From: an uncultured Aquimarina sp.
Lineage (GTDB): Bacteria > Bacteroidota > Bacteroidia > Flavobacteriales > Flavobacteriaceae
Reading direction: 5' to 3'
DNA: 64,000 nucleotides
Assembly: GCF_947495315.1 (NCBI RefSeq)
Contig: NZ_CANLYD010000020.1
Span: forward strand, 1-64,000
A program made the translations under genes and the position numbers. The notes below the pieces were generated by a model. The model worked only from the letters and a program-made list of their open reading frames with translations, was not told the DNA's origin and did no database searches. Below, in pieces: positions 36,971-46,399 of this stretch. Positions within the stretch are counted from its first letter, which is position 1. Every line of letters starts with the position of its first letter.

Positions 36971-38275
36971 TTACGATTTAGAATGATAGGTGTTCGTTAC
37001 TTCTCTTCTTTTTCCTGAAGATAGTAAAGGAATTTCATCTACATATTGTATCTCTATATTAGCATCTTGCCCAAAATATTCTTTATACTCCTCCAACATT
37101 TTATTTTCATCCACCTTCTTATTAGTATTCAGTTTAATAAGATAATCTTTTTCTCCATACTGCACTAATTGGAATTGCTTATAATCTCCGTACTTACATA
37201 ATTTATATGAAACATGAGAAGGTATAATCTCTCCTTTTGTATTATATATAAGATCTAACTTCCTTCCTCCTATGGATGATAAATAAGACACACCGTTTGG
37301 ATCCATTTCTATTATGCCGACATCGCCCGTATCATATCGAATCATAGGCATGGCGTAATTATGCAAATCGGTTACTATAATTCTTCCTAATTTTCCTGGA
37401 TGCACAGGAACATCTTTATCTATATCAAAAACCTCTATATAGTAGCTCGCAGTATTGATTATAAATTTAGAAGTAACACCTCTATCCTCCTGCGCTATAA
37501 TCCCATTTTCATTATTAGAATATCGTGAGACTGGAACGACTCCAAAATATTTTTGCATACTAGTCCTTACATAATCATTAAGCCCCTCTGACATTGTGAT
37601 TATAGAAACTATATTATCAATTGAGCCTGAATTGTTTTTATCTAAGTACTTACAAATCTTTTCGAATCCCGATGTATACCCAAGGAAACTCTTCTTACCA
37701 GGGTTTTCTTCTAGTCTTTTTATGAGATTAGCAATATTGTTATCTTCAAGCCTAAAAACGCTCTGAGGGACTATATTCTGCCACCAAAACTTCGAAAGTA
37801 TAGTATGTTTATAGTTATCGGGCCAAATTTTTATGTATATTAGTTTTTGACCTATTTCATAACCGGATCTATTAGAGAAATATAAATTATCTCCAGTATT
37901 TCTGCATCGTTTGCTCTTGTTTTGCAAAACAGAAAAAGGTGCACCAGTAGAACCACTAGTGGATATTAAGGTACATTTATTTGCTTTATATTTTGAAGAC
38001 TTGAATTCTTCAAAACTATCCCGGACCATATTTTTATTAATTACAGGAAAATCTGAGATAGAGTTATAACCAGTATATTTTTGATAGAACCAGGTAGTAC
38101 TTACGGCATGTTGTAATATTTTTTCAAGATAGGTATCCTTTCTATCTTTAGTGAACTGAGAACCTGGCGTTTCAATCAACTCTTTAATATCTTCATAGTG
38201 CTTCCTAATATCGTTTCCATTTAAGATATCAAAAAACCAAAAGACTTTTCTCCGAAAAACTTGTAACAAACTCAT
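36971..38275 (-). CDS. Orphan PaaK/CapK-like adenylate-forming enzyme
   Basis: A 434-residue protein of the phenylacetate-CoA ligase family of adenylate-forming enzymes. The P-loop is STSGSTGAPFSV, and the adenine/acyl region contains RYSNNENGI and RYDTGDVG. The C-terminal LLSSGKRREVTNTY carries the expected lysine region. There are no phenylacetate pathway or acyl-carrier genes nearby, so the substrate is unknown. Relatives called CapK act in polysaccharide or secondary metabolite loci. It stands alone between the type IX-secreted protein and dnaK. Confidence 0.8.
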   Translation of the reverse strand: MSLLQVFRRKVFWFFDILNGNDIRKHYEDIKELIETPGSQFTKDRKDTYLEKILQHAVSTTWFYQKYTGYNSISDFPVINKNMVRDSFEEFKSSKYKANKCTLISTSGSTGAPFSVLQNKSKRCRNTGDNLYFSNRSGYEIGQKLIYIKIWPDNYKHTILSKFWWQNIVPQSVFRLEDNNIANLIKRLEENPGKKSFLGYTSGFEKICKYLDKNNSGSIDNIVSIITMSEGLNDYVRTSMQKYFGVVPVSRYSNNENGIIAQEDRGVTSKFIINTASYYIEVFDIDKDVPVHPGKLGRIIVTDLHNYAMPMIRYDTGDVGIIEMDPNGVSYLSSIGGRKLDLIYNTKGEIIPSHVSYKLCKYGDYKQFQLVQYGEKDYLIKLNTNKKVDENKMLEEYKEYFGQDANIEIQYVDEIPLLSSGKRREVTNTYHSKS

Positions 38276-38436
38276 TAGTATATTCCATTACTTAGACCAA
38301 ACGTAGTTAGATCTGATAGTGGTTACCCATATTAAGAATAAAGATGTGTAAAATAAGGTACAATAACCAGGGGGTATTTTAAGCCAATATAAAAGTAAAC
38401 TATTTTTATTTACGCTACATATAATAACAAAAAAAA

Positions 38437-38462
38437 TGCACAGCTTTCACTGTGCATTTTTC
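38437..38462. terminator. Terminator downstream of dnaK
   Basis: A 9-bp stem AATGCACAG/CTGTGCATT with a 6-base loop, flanked by A residues on the left. On the minus strand those A residues give a T-run just after the hairpin, so it terminates dnaK transcription. Confidence 0.85.
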
Positions 38463-38479
38463 ATATAGAATAACAATTC

Positions 38480-40387
38480 TTATTTCACTTCTTCAAAATC
38501 TACATCTTCCACATCACTAGCTTCAGAATCTCCTCCTTCAGGTTGTGCTCCAGCTTCTGGTCCAGCTGCACCACCTTGTGCTTCTGCCTGTGCCTTATAC
38601 ATTTCCTCACTAGCTGCTTTCCAGGCTTCATTAATCTTATCAAGCGCTGGCTGTATAACAGCAAGATCTTTAGTTTCATAAGCTTTCTTTAATTCTTCTA
38701 AAGCTTCTTCTACTGGTTTCTTATTATCATCAGAAATTTTATCACCAAACTCTTTAAGCTGCTTTTCTGTCTGGAAAATCATTCCATCCGCTTCATTTAG
38801 CTTGTCTGCAGTTTCTTTTGCCGCTTTATCCGCTTCTGCATTTGCTTCAGCTTCTTGCTTCATTTTCTCGATTTCCTCTTCTGTTAATCCTGAAGAAGCT
38901 TCGATACGAATATCCTGAGACTTATTCGTAGCTTTATCTGTAGCAGAAACTTTGATTATACCATTAGCATCTATATCAAAAGTTACTTCGATCTGAGGTG
39001 TTCCTCTTTGTGCTGGTGGAATTCCATCCAAATGGAAACGACCAATAGTCTTATTATCCGCAGCCATAGGACGTTCTCCCTGTAACACGTGAATCTCTAC
39101 AGAAGGTTGATTATCTGCCGCTGTAGAAAACACTTGTGATTTCTTAGTAGGAATCGTAGTATTTGCTTCAATCAGCTTAGTCATTACATTACCCATTGTC
39201 TCAATACCTAGAGAAAGTGGTGTAACATCTAATAACAATACATCTTTTACATCTCCTGTAAGTACTCCTCCTTGGATTGCAGCTCCAACAGCAACTACTT
39301 CATCCGGATTCACACCTTTACTTGGTGCTTTACCAAAGAACTTCTCTACTGCTTCCTGAACTGCAGGAATACGAGTAGATCCTCCTACTAGAATGATTTC
39401 ATCTATATCACTTGTAGATAATCCCGCTGCTTTAAGAGCAGTACGACAAGGTTCAACAGTACGTTTTACTAAATCATCAATTAATTGATCAAATTTAGCT
39501 TTTGTTAATGATCTCACTAAGTGTTTAGGGCCACTTGCAGTAGCCGTCACATATGGTAAATTGATTTCTGTCTGTGAAGAAGACGACAACTCAATTTTTG
39601 CTTTTTCTGCAGCTTCTTTAAGACGTTGTAAAGCCATTGGATCTTTACGTAGATCCATATTCTCTTCACTCTTAAACTCTTCTGCTAACCAGTCAATAAT
39701 TTTTTGATCTACATCATCTCCTCCTAAATGTGTATCTCCATCAGTTGATAATACTTCGAATACTCCATCACCTAATTCAAGAATGGAAACATCATGAGTA
39801 CCTCCACCAAAATCAAATACTACAATCTTCTGATCAGTACCTTTTTTATCAAGACCATATGCCAATGCAGCCGCTGTAGGCTCATTGATAATTCTTTCTA
39901 CTTTAAGACCTGCAATTTCTCCAGCTTCTTTAGTAGCTTGACGTTGTGCATCATTAAAATATGCCGGTACAGTAATTACCGCTCTTGTAACATCTTGTCC
40001 AAGATAGTCCTCTGCTGTTTTCTTCATTTTCTGAAGTGTCATAGCAGATAATTCTTGTGGTGTATATAAACGACCATCGATATCAACTCGAGGTGTATTG
40101 TTGTCTCCTTTTACTACTTTATAAGCAGCTCTTTCCGCTTCTTTTGCTGATTCAGAGAACTTATTCCCCATAAATCTTTTAATAGAAGAGATTGTTTTAG
40201 TTGGGTTCGTAACTGCCTGACGTTTTGCAGGGTCACCAACTTTAATTTCTCCTCCTTCTACAAATGCAATTACAGACGGAGTGGTTCTCTTACCCTCTGC
40301 ATTAGGTATAACAACGGGCTCATTACCTTCCATCACAGAAACACAAGAGTTTGTTGTCCCTAAATCTATTCCTATTATCTTACTCAT
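38480..40387 (-). CDS. dnaK: Chaperone DnaK (Hsp70)
   Basis: A 635-residue protein, taking the ATG at 40387 in front of [20 protein letters not shown]; the longer reading adds 16 unrelated residues. The actin-like ATPase domain has [25 protein letters not shown] and [14 protein letters not shown]; the substrate-binding domain begins near [13 protein letters not shown]; the C-terminal helical lid ends in a Gly/Ala-rich tail and EDVDFEEVK. It is a standard ATP-driven folding chaperone. No grpE or dnaJ is adjacent. The upstream region has a palindrome, described in the findings. Confidence 0.98.
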   Translation of the reverse strand: MSKIIGIDLGTTNSCVSVMEGNEPVVIPNAEGKRTTPSVIAFVEGGEIKVGDPAKRQAVTNPTKTISSIKRFMGNKFSESAKEAERAAYKVVKGDNNTPRVDIDGRLYTPQELSAMTLQKMKKTAEDYLGQDVTRAVITVPAYFNDAQRQATKEAGEIAGLKVERIINEPTAAALAYGLDKKGTDQKIVVFDFGGGTHDVSILELGDGVFEVLSTDGDTHLGGDDVDQKIIDWLAEEFKSEENMDLRKDPMALQRLKEAAEKAKIELSSSSQTEINLPYVTATASGPKHLVRSLTKAKFDQLIDDLVKRTVEPCRTALKAAGLSTSDIDEIILVGGSTRIPAVQEAVEKFFGKAPSKGVNPDEVVAVGAAIQGGVLTGDVKDVLLLDVTPLSLGIETMGNVMTKLIEANTTIPTKKSQVFSTAADNQPSVEIHVLQGERPMAADNKTIGRFHLDGIPPAQRGTPQIEVTFDIDANGIIKVSATDKATNKSQDIRIEASSGLTEEEIEKMKQEAEANAEADKAAKETADKLNEADGMIFQTEKQLKEFGDKISDDNKKPVEEALEELKKAYETKDLAVIQPALDKINEAWKAASEEMYKAQAEAQGGAAGPEAGAQPEGGDSEASDVEDVDFEEVK

Positions 40388-40464
40388 ATTATTATATAAA
40401 TGTTTTAGTGTTGTTCCTAATAATTTATTGCACATAAGTCAATGATTATGCCACGACAATTTAT

Positions 40465-40479
40465 ATGACAGGATGTCAT
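40465..40479. promoter_or_regulatory. Palindrome upstream of dnaK
   Basis: ATGACAGGATGTCAT is a 6-bp perfect inverted repeat (ATGACA/TGTCAT) around a 3-base centre, 78 bases before the dnaK start and roughly 110 bases before sdaA. It does not match the CIRCE element (TTAGCACTC/GAGTGCTAA). It could be a regulator site for the heat-shock gene; no binding protein is known. Confidence 0.4.
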
Positions 40480-40585
40480 TACTCCTTACTAATAAATAGA
40501 ACATTATTAAAACAGAACGTAAAAGAAAAATATCACCGTACCTTAAGTATTCATTAAAAAAAAGTGTTCTTTTTTATCAATGCCC

Positions 40586-40600
40586 TATATTTACCCCTAC
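40586..40600 (+). promoter_or_regulatory. -7 box for sdaA
   Basis: TATATTTA at 40586-40593 resembles the -7 consensus. Transcription starting near 40600 would exclude the start codon at 40564 and support the one at 40624. Confidence 0.4.
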
Positions 40601-40623
40601 AACTTTATACTCAATTAAGAATT

Positions 40624-42048
40624 ATGGAATGTATCAGTATTTTTGATATGTTAAAGATAGGTGTAGGCCCATCTAGTTCTCACACTTTTGGTCCCTGGAG
40701 AGCAGGAAGACGATGGATTGCCGAATTGAAAGAAAACAACTTGTTTGACTCAGTAGAAACAATTACAGTAGACCTATTTGGATCCTTATCCCTAACAGGA
40801 AAAGGGCATGCTACAGATATAGCTTCTATTTTGGGTTTATGTGGATATGATCCTCAAACTATTGATGTAACATCCATTTCTACTATTGTGGAAAACATTA
40901 AATCAAACAAGATCTTATTATTCAATAAGGAGTCCCGGATTAATTTTAACCCAGAAACCCATATCATATTTAATAAAGAGTTTAAAGAATTTCACCCGAA
41001 TGCTATTACTTTTACTGCTACACTAAATAACAAAGAAAGAATTGCTTCTACATTCTATTCTATAGGAGGCGGTTTTGTTGTGCAAGAAGAACGAAAAAGA
41101 GAAAGGAAAAAAATGGAAGCTTTCAGAGAATTTCCACTTCCCATTCAAAAAGCAACAGACCTTATAACATACTGCGAAAAAAAGAACAAGAAGATATCAG
41201 AAATTGTATTAGAAAATGAACGCTCTCTTCAAACTGATAACGAAATAGATGCAAGAATAGCAAACATATGGAATGTTATGTTAGAATCCATGTATCTTGG
41301 TTGTCATACAGAAGGCACACTTCCTGGAGGATTAAATGTAAGACGTCGCGCTTATGACACCCATAAAAAACTAATAGGGACTAAAGAATATGCTAATCCA
41401 ACTGAGTGGATAGAATCCATAAGAGATACTGAAGTGAAATTTCGCCAAATACTAAAGTGGGTGTCTTGTTTTGCACTAGCTGTAAATGAGGTAAATGCTT
41501 CTTTAGGTAGAGTTGTTACGGCACCAACGAATGGAAGTGCTGGTGTTATACCAGCCGTTATGATGTATTATATGGTGATCGAAAATCACGATGCAAATTT
41601 TGATGACATAAAACAATTTATGCTGGTAGCTGGAGAAATTGGCAGTTTATTTAAAAAAGGTGCTACCATATCCGCTGCTATGGGTGGTTGTCAAGCAGAA
41701 ATTGGAGTTTCTTCTGCTATGGCAGCTGGAGCATTAGCAGAATTGATGGGTGGCACACCTGAACAAGTAGTAATGGCAAGTGAAATTGCCATGGAACATC
41801 ATTTAGGCTTAACCTGTGATCCTATTGGTGGTTTAGTACAGATTCCCTGTATAGAACGTAATGCTATGGGAGCCATAAAAGCAATCAATGCTTGCGAAAT
41901 GGCTCTAGATTCTGATGTAGCTAATGCCAAAGTACCTTTAGATAAAGTAATAGAAACTATGTGGGAAACAGCAAAAGACATGAATACTAAGTACAAAGAA
42001 ACTAGTGAAGGTGGATTAGCAGTTAAAGTAAGTTTAAGCGATTGTTAA
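40624..42048 (+). CDS. sdaA: L-serine ammonia-lyase, single-chain iron-sulfur type
   Basis: A 474-residue enzyme (ATG at 40624, MECISIFDMLKIGVGPSSSHT). It converts L-serine to pyruvate and ammonia with a [4Fe-4S] cluster. The small beta-domain signature GVGPSSSHTFGPWRAG and the large-domain cysteines in GGCQAEIGVSSA, LTCDPIGGLVQIPC and the later Cys-containing block are present. Both domains are fused, as in the one-gene type. The following CPBP protease gene starts 9 bases after the stop, so the two are cotranscribed, though no functional link is known. Confidence 0.95.
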   Translation: MECISIFDMLKIGVGPSSSHTFGPWRAGRRWIAELKENNLFDSVETITVDLFGSLSLTGKGHATDIASILGLCGYDPQTIDVTSISTIVENIKSNKILLFNKESRINFNPETHIIFNKEFKEFHPNAITFTATLNNKERIASTFYSIGGGFVVQEERKRERKKMEAFREFPLPIQKATDLITYCEKKNKKISEIVLENERSLQTDNEIDARIANIWNVMLESMYLGCHTEGTLPGGLNVRRRAYDTHKKLIGTKEYANPTEWIESIRDTEVKFRQILKWVSCFALAVNEVNASLGRVVTAPTNGSAGVIPAVMMYYMVIENHDANFDDIKQFMLVAGEIGSLFKKGATISAAMGGCQAEIGVSSAMAAGALAELMGGTPEQVVMASEIAMEHHLGLTCDPIGGLVQIPCIERNAMGAIKAINACEMALDSDVANAKVPLDKVIETMWETAKDMNTKYKETSEGGLAVKVSLSDC

Positions 42049-42057
42049 AACACATGA

Positions 42058-42732
42058 ATGTTTAGAGATATTTTATTTAGTAAAATCAAAAATCTACTTG
42101 TCTCTTACTTTCGATTATTCGGATTGTATATCCTCTTTTTCATTTGTGTAGCATTACTCCAGAGTATATTTCCATATCTAGACCTTCAAAAATATTCTCA
42201 GGATAGTATTTTAGAAATTTTGAAGGATAACAAGCTTAAAGCTTTTATAGCTATGGTAGTATTTGCCCCTGTCATAGAAGAACTCATGTTCAGAACCTTA
42301 CTGAAACCAAAAGTAAAGGAGATTTTATTATTCTTAAGTTCATGGACACTTTTTATTATTGGGTTATTTATTACTTTAGAATTAGAATGGTATGTTCGTT
42401 ACTTAATCTTGACAGTTTCCATTTGCGGTATATTCTTTATATATGAACAATTAATCTCAAAAAAACAACTTCAAAAACTTAAGGATTTTCTCGAGAATCG
42501 TCAATTAATAACGCTTCAGATTACCTCAATAGCCTTCGGTTTTCTTCATATTTTTAATTACGTAGATTCTTTTAAGATAGATAGTATTTTATTCCTTCTT
42601 ATTGTTCCCAGAATCATTGCAGGACATATGTTTGGGAAGCTTAAAATAGAAAATAGCCATATCATTTGGCCAATCCTATTGCACGCGATCAATAATGGAG
42701 TTGTATTTTTAATAATTAGTAGCAGGCCCTAA
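42058..42732 (+). CDS. CPBP family intramembrane metalloprotease
   Basis: A 224-residue membrane protein with about six hydrophobic helices. The CPBP (CAAX protease/bacteriocin-processing) motifs are EELMFRTLL in the middle, GFLHIFNY and the C-terminal HAINNGV, which together provide the two glutamates and the histidines of the metal site. The substrate is unknown. It starts 9 bases after sdaA and its stop is one base from the stop of the convergent gene. Confidence 0.88.
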   Translation: MFRDILFSKIKNLLVSYFRLFGLYILFFICVALLQSIFPYLDLQKYSQDSILEILKDNKLKAFIAMVVFAPVIEELMFRTLLKPKVKEILLFLSSWTLFIIGLFITLELEWYVRYLILTVSICGIFFIYEQLISKKQLQKLKDFLENRQLITLQITSIAFGFLHIFNYVDSFKIDSILFLLIVPRIIAGHMFGKLKIENSHIIWPILLHAINNGVVFLIISSRP

Positions 42733-42733
42733 A

Positions 42734-43204
42734 TTATTTACAACCTTCTCTTTTTCGAGTATCAGCTATTGCAATAATTCTCCAAGTCTTACCATCATTA
42801 AATAGTTGAAAAATATTAACTCCACAATGGCTAAATTGATCATTCACATAAAACTCATAAGGAGTCCATATCTGGGCTATACGATCATCTGCATCAACCC
42901 TGAAATCCAATAATTTTTCTAACCATTTTTGATCCTTTGGTCTATTATGGATTGCTTCCAAAAACTTTTCAATTTTTGTTGTATTTGTTTTTACTTTCCC
43001 ATCTTTGGTCTTAAATATAGTTTGCATAACCATATCCATGCTTAGTATTGTTTTCTTGATTTGCACAGTATCTCCACTATGAAATCCTTCAAAAAAATCT
43101 AATACCGCTTGTTTTGCATTTTTTTGGTTTGTATCCATTTCTTTTTGGGAAAAAACAGCATTGCATGAAATAAATAAAAAGAATGCTACCAGGAATTTAC
43201 ACAT
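42734..43204 (-). CDS. Secreted SnoaL/NTF2-like protein
   Basis: A 156-residue protein with a signal peptide (MCKFLVAFFLFISCNAVFSQ) and a body resembling the NTF2/SnoaL-like cone fold (AVLDFFEGFHSGDTVQI..., RIAQIWTPYEFYVNDQFSHCGVNIFQLF, WRIIAIADTR). The fold is used for small enzymes or binding proteins; the function cannot be inferred. Convergent with the CPBP gene. Confidence 0.75.
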   Translation of the reverse strand: MCKFLVAFFLFISCNAVFSQKEMDTNQKNAKQAVLDFFEGFHSGDTVQIKKTILSMDMVMQTIFKTKDGKVKTNTTKIEKFLEAIHNRPKDQKWLEKLLDFRVDADDRIAQIWTPYEFYVNDQFSHCGVNIFQLFNDGKTWRIIAIADTRKREGCK

Positions 43205-43307
43205 AATGTCTGAGCTTTAATTTACCTAAAATTAAGGTTTTAATTGTTTTATCAAAAATATAAGTATTACTTCTCTTAAATAAATTTAAATCAAAAATAA
43301 TATCCTC

Positions 43308-43340
43308 TTGTTACGATCTTACTAATTGATTACTTTTACG
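43308..43340 (+). promoter_or_regulatory. Promoter of panB
   Basis: TTG at 43308-43310, a 20-base spacer and TACTTTTA at 43331-43338 give a near-consensus Bacteroidota promoter 23 bases before the panB start. Confidence 0.55.
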
Positions 43341-43360
43341 ACACTAAATTAACACACAAA

Positions 43361-44179
43361 ATGTCTACAGCAAAAAAAGATTACAAGCGCGTTACGGTAA
43401 AATCTCTGATAGAGATGAAAGCCAACAAAGAGAAAATATCCATGCTTACAGCATATGATTATACAATGGCAAAAATTGTGGATGGCGCCGGAGTCGATGT
43501 TATTCTCGTTGGTGATTCTGCATCTAATGTGATGGCAGGTCATGAAACTACATTACCAATCACGTTAGACCAAATGATATACCACGCATCTTCTGTAATT
43601 AGAGCTATTGACAGAGCATTGATTGTTGTAGATTTACCTTTTGGTAGTTATCAAAGTGACCCTAAAGAAGCATTACGTTCTGCTATCCGAATCATGAAAG
43701 AATCAGGTGGACATGCCGTAAAACTCGAAGGAGGAAAAGAAGTTAAAGAATCTATTAAGAGAATTCTTAACGCAGGAATCCCAGTAATGGGACATTTAGG
43801 ATTAACTCCACAATCCATTTATAAATTTGGAACCTATACTGTACGTGCTAAAGAAGAGGAGGAAGCGAAGCAACTTAAAGAAGATGCCTTGATGTTACAA
43901 AAAGCGGGATGTTTTGCAATCGTTCTAGAAAAAGTTCCTGCCAAACTAGCTAAAGAAGTAGCAGAAAGTTTAACAATCCCTATTATTGGAATTGGAGCTG
44001 GGAATGGTGTTGATGGACAGGTATTGGTAACTCACGATATGCTTGGTATGACACACGAATTTAATCCTCGTTTTTTAAGACGCTATTTAGATTTATATAC
44101 TGAAATGACCAACGCATTCCAACAATATGTCTCTGATGTAAAATCGGTAGACTTCCCTAATGATAATGAACAGTATTAA
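43361..44179 (+). CDS. panB: 3-methyl-2-oxobutanoate hydroxymethyltransferase
   Basis: A 272-residue TIM-barrel enzyme of pantothenate synthesis: it transfers a hydroxymethyl group from 5,10-methylene-tetrahydrofolate to 3-methyl-2-oxobutanoate to give ketopantoate. The metal site is visible in [20 protein letters not shown] and DLPFGSYQ, plus [16 protein letters not shown] and [16 protein letters not shown]. Full length. 3-methyl-2-oxobutanoate is also the leuA substrate, whose gene is 5 kb away, but the genes are not in one operon. Confidence 0.96.
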   Translation: MSTAKKDYKRVTVKSLIEMKANKEKISMLTAYDYTMAKIVDGAGVDVILVGDSASNVMAGHETTLPITLDQMIYHASSVIRAIDRALIVVDLPFGSYQSDPKEALRSAIRIMKESGGHAVKLEGGKEVKESIKRILNAGIPVMGHLGLTPQSIYKFGTYTVRAKEEEEAKQLKEDALMLQKAGCFAIVLEKVPAKLAKEVAESLTIPIIGIGAGNGVDGQVLVTHDMLGMTHEFNPRFLRRYLDLYTEMTNAFQQYVSDVKSVDFPNDNEQY

Positions 44180-44217
44180 TGTTGTTTGGATTAGTTGGAT
44201 TATTAGATTATTGGATA

Positions 44218-44246
44218 GTTAGATTCTTGAATAACTAGATTGTTTA
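44218..44246. repeat. Left imperfect inverted repeat beside the four-helix-bundle gene
   Basis: This stretch (from GTTAGATTCTTG to CTAGATTGTTTA) matches the reverse complement of 44609-44637 at most of its 29 positions, with shared blocks GTTAGAT, TTG, AT and CTAGATT. It is preceded by more degenerate copies of a GATTaTTGGAT-like unit back to about 44181. Confidence 0.55.
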
Positions 44247-44255
44247 TTAAAAAAT

Positions 44256-44606
44256 ATGCATAGGTTTAAAGATTTAGAAATATGGAAAAAAAGTCGTGTT
44301 TTTTGTTCCAGCATTTATGACATCACATCTAGGTTTCCTGAAACTGAAAAGTTTGGGTTGACAAACCAATTAAGGAGAGTAGCAGTATCCATTCCTTCAA
44401 ATATAGCTGAAGGATCTTCTAGACAATCAAATAAAGATTTTGCTAGATATCTTCAAATTACTTTAGGTTCTGCCTATGAAATTGAAACGCAACTCCTTAT
44501 TTCTTTAGACCTAAAATTTATTAATCAAACTGAATTAGATATACTTTTAAGTGACTTGGAATCCATTGTTAAGATGACTTCAAAATTCAAATCTACATTA
44601 AAATAG
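44256..44606 (+). CDS. Four-helix-bundle protein (23S rRNA intervening-sequence type)
   Basis: A 116-residue helical protein that matches the S23/IVS-type four-helix bundle: RFKDLEIWKKSRVFCSSIYD, SIPSNIAEGSSRQSNKDFARYL and the later ESIVKMTSKFKSTLK. The family is encoded within rRNA intervening sequences in some bacteria and as free genes in Flavobacteria; a relative (Avd) is part of diversity-generating retroelements. Here it lies between panB and an rluA-type gene, flanked by matching inverted repeats, so it may be a small mobile unit. No reverse transcriptase is near. Confidence 0.88.
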   Translation: MHRFKDLEIWKKSRVFCSSIYDITSRFPETEKFGLTNQLRRVAVSIPSNIAEGSSRQSNKDFARYLQITLGSAYEIETQLLISLDLKFINQTELDILLSDLESIVKMTSKFKSTLK

Positions 44607-44608
44607 TT

Positions 44609-44637
44609 CTAAAAATCTAGCAATCCAACGATCTAAC
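44609..44637. repeat. Right imperfect inverted repeat beside the four-helix-bundle gene
   Basis: The reverse complement of this stretch begins GTTAGATCGTTGGATTGC and continues with TAGATT, mirroring 44218-44246. It ends exactly at the ATG of the downstream pseudouridine synthase gene. Confidence 0.55.
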
Positions 44638-45336
44638 ATGTCAGAAAAAATAATTTCAAATAAATCCAACCTTCAGGTTCTTTATGAAGATAATCATCTG
44701 ATTATCGTTAATAAGCGAGCTGGAGATATCGTGCAAGGTGATAAAACCGGAGACAAACCGCTTAGTGAAATAGTTAAGGAATATATTGCAGAAAAGTACG
44801 ATAAACCAGGAGCTGTTTATCTAGGTGTCGTGCATCGGTTAGATCGCCCTACAAGCGGAATTGTTGTTTTTGCCAGGACAAGCAAAGCACTTCCTCGGCT
44901 TAATAAACTATTCGCTGATAAAGAAGCAAAAAAAACATATTGGGCTGTTGTAAAAAATGCTCCTCCAAAAGAAAATGATACGCTTATTCATTGGCTAAAG
45001 CGTAACCCAAAACAAAACAAATCATACGCCCATAAACATGAGGTAACGGATAGCAAAAAAGCTGTTTTGGATTATCAGATCATAAAAAAACTAGATAATT
45101 ATTACGTTTTAGAAGTTGACCTCCATACAGGTAGACACCATCAAATAAGATCTCAACTGTCGAGTATTGGATCCGTAATTAAGGGGGATTTAAAATACGG
45201 AGCAAATCGAAGCAATAAAGACGGAAGTATACATCTTCATGCTAGAAAACTTACCTTTATACATCCTGTAAAAAAAGAACCCTTAATGATCATCGCTCCT
45301 CCTCCATCAGATTCAATCTGGGATGATTGTATGTAA
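44638..45336 (+). CDS. RluA family pseudouridine synthase
   Basis: A 232-residue RNA-modifying enzyme with the catalytic aspartate in VVHRLDRPTSGIVVFARTSK and later motifs YWAVVKN and LHTGRHHQIRSQLS. It lacks the N-terminal S4 RNA-binding domain seen in RluD and begins directly with the catalytic core, as in the short RluA-type members. The RNA target cannot be assigned. The start codon abuts the right inverted repeat of the four-helix-bundle unit. Confidence 0.93.
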   Translation: MSEKIISNKSNLQVLYEDNHLIIVNKRAGDIVQGDKTGDKPLSEIVKEYIAEKYDKPGAVYLGVVHRLDRPTSGIVVFARTSKALPRLNKLFADKEAKKTYWAVVKNAPPKENDTLIHWLKRNPKQNKSYAHKHEVTDSKKAVLDYQIIKKLDNYYVLEVDLHTGRHHQIRSQLSSIGSVIKGDLKYGANRSNKDGSIHLHARKLTFIHPVKKEPLMIIAPPPSDSIWDDCM

Positions 45337-45475
45337 GTTTTATTTAAAACTGTTATCTTTTATAGAATCAATGCTTCTTTTCTAATTATACTTTTCTGAG
45401 GTAACAATTTATTCTATTAGTACACTAATATATATAGGTAACTCATTTTTTTATCTCATAACAAATTAATAATAA

Positions 45476-46336
45476 ATGGATTATATATCATATTCGTCAG
45501 AATTATTTAAAGATATTGATTGGAGTTTTATCTGGAGTATTCTTAGAGATATTGTACTTCCGAATTCAGGAACTCTAATTTTTAATATCATCCTATTTCT
45601 ATTTTTAGGTATTATAATAGCTATTATATATTGCATTGTACTATGGCGTAAGGGTATTTTTAAAAGAACACCTAAATATTATAATTGGGCAGTAAAATTA
45701 TACATTCCATTACTTATTGTAGGAATTCTTTATATTTTCGGTCAGTGGGGTTTTATAAGAGGTATCTATAAAATACTGGATAATGAAAAGACAATGATTG
45801 TTAAAGGTGTATATAATTCCTCTATACAGCAAATTTTTAAATCTGAAGATACCAAAAATAAATTTGTACTGTCAGCTCAAATGTTAGCAATGAAAGTCAA
45901 ATCGGATTCTAAAGATTATGCTATTTTTTTTGAAAAATACTTTAAAAAGTACGACACGGGTAGTTCTTTTCTAAATAAAACCAAAAATAAACTAGCAGAC
46001 TTTATTGTTTACAATTACACTGATGATCTGTACACATTAACGATGTATGCATTGATAACTTCTGCTGGTAGAGGGCATATCGATCTTTCTGAAGCATTAC
46101 CGTATGATGAGTTTAGCGCTGCTATGGGTTTATTATTAGAAGTAGGATATCAGGATATTGAAAAAGTAGTTTTACACAAATTAAGTGAATGGTTTTCTAT
46201 GGGTATTACATCTCAATATAATGGAATCGTAAAATCACTATTAATTCTATTATTTCTAATTCTAATTCTTCCCTTATTAGAATATTTTATATACAAAAAA
46301 TGGATAGCTCCAAAATACATTGCCAAAACAACATAG
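45476..46336 (+). CDS. Membrane protein of unknown function
   Basis: A 286-residue protein I do not recognise. It has hydrophobic segments at about residues 37-58, 75-92 and 250-272, with a mainly helical soluble part between (about 95-245). There is no signal peptide, no enzyme motif and no known neighbour. The last helix is followed by a short basic tail, KKWIAPKYIAKTT. Base composition is like its surroundings. Confidence 0.7.
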   Translation: MDYISYSSELFKDIDWSFIWSILRDIVLPNSGTLIFNIILFLFLGIIIAIIYCIVLWRKGIFKRTPKYYNWAVKLYIPLLIVGILYIFGQWGFIRGIYKILDNEKTMIVKGVYNSSIQQIFKSEDTKNKFVLSAQMLAMKVKSDSKDYAIFFEKYFKKYDTGSSFLNKTKNKLADFIVYNYTDDLYTLTMYALITSAGRGHIDLSEALPYDEFSAAMGLLLEVGYQDIEKVVLHKLSEWFSMGITSQYNGIVKSLLILLFLILILPLLEYFIYKKWIAPKYIAKTT

Positions 46337-46399
46337 TTCTAGATATTAAAAAATCATAGAATTCTTAAATACCTCATAGGTTGGGTTAAGAATATTAGA

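Noticed and set aside
36971-38275. Phenylacetate degradation gene
   Set aside because: None of the other paa genes is near, and the family includes many enzymes with other substrates.
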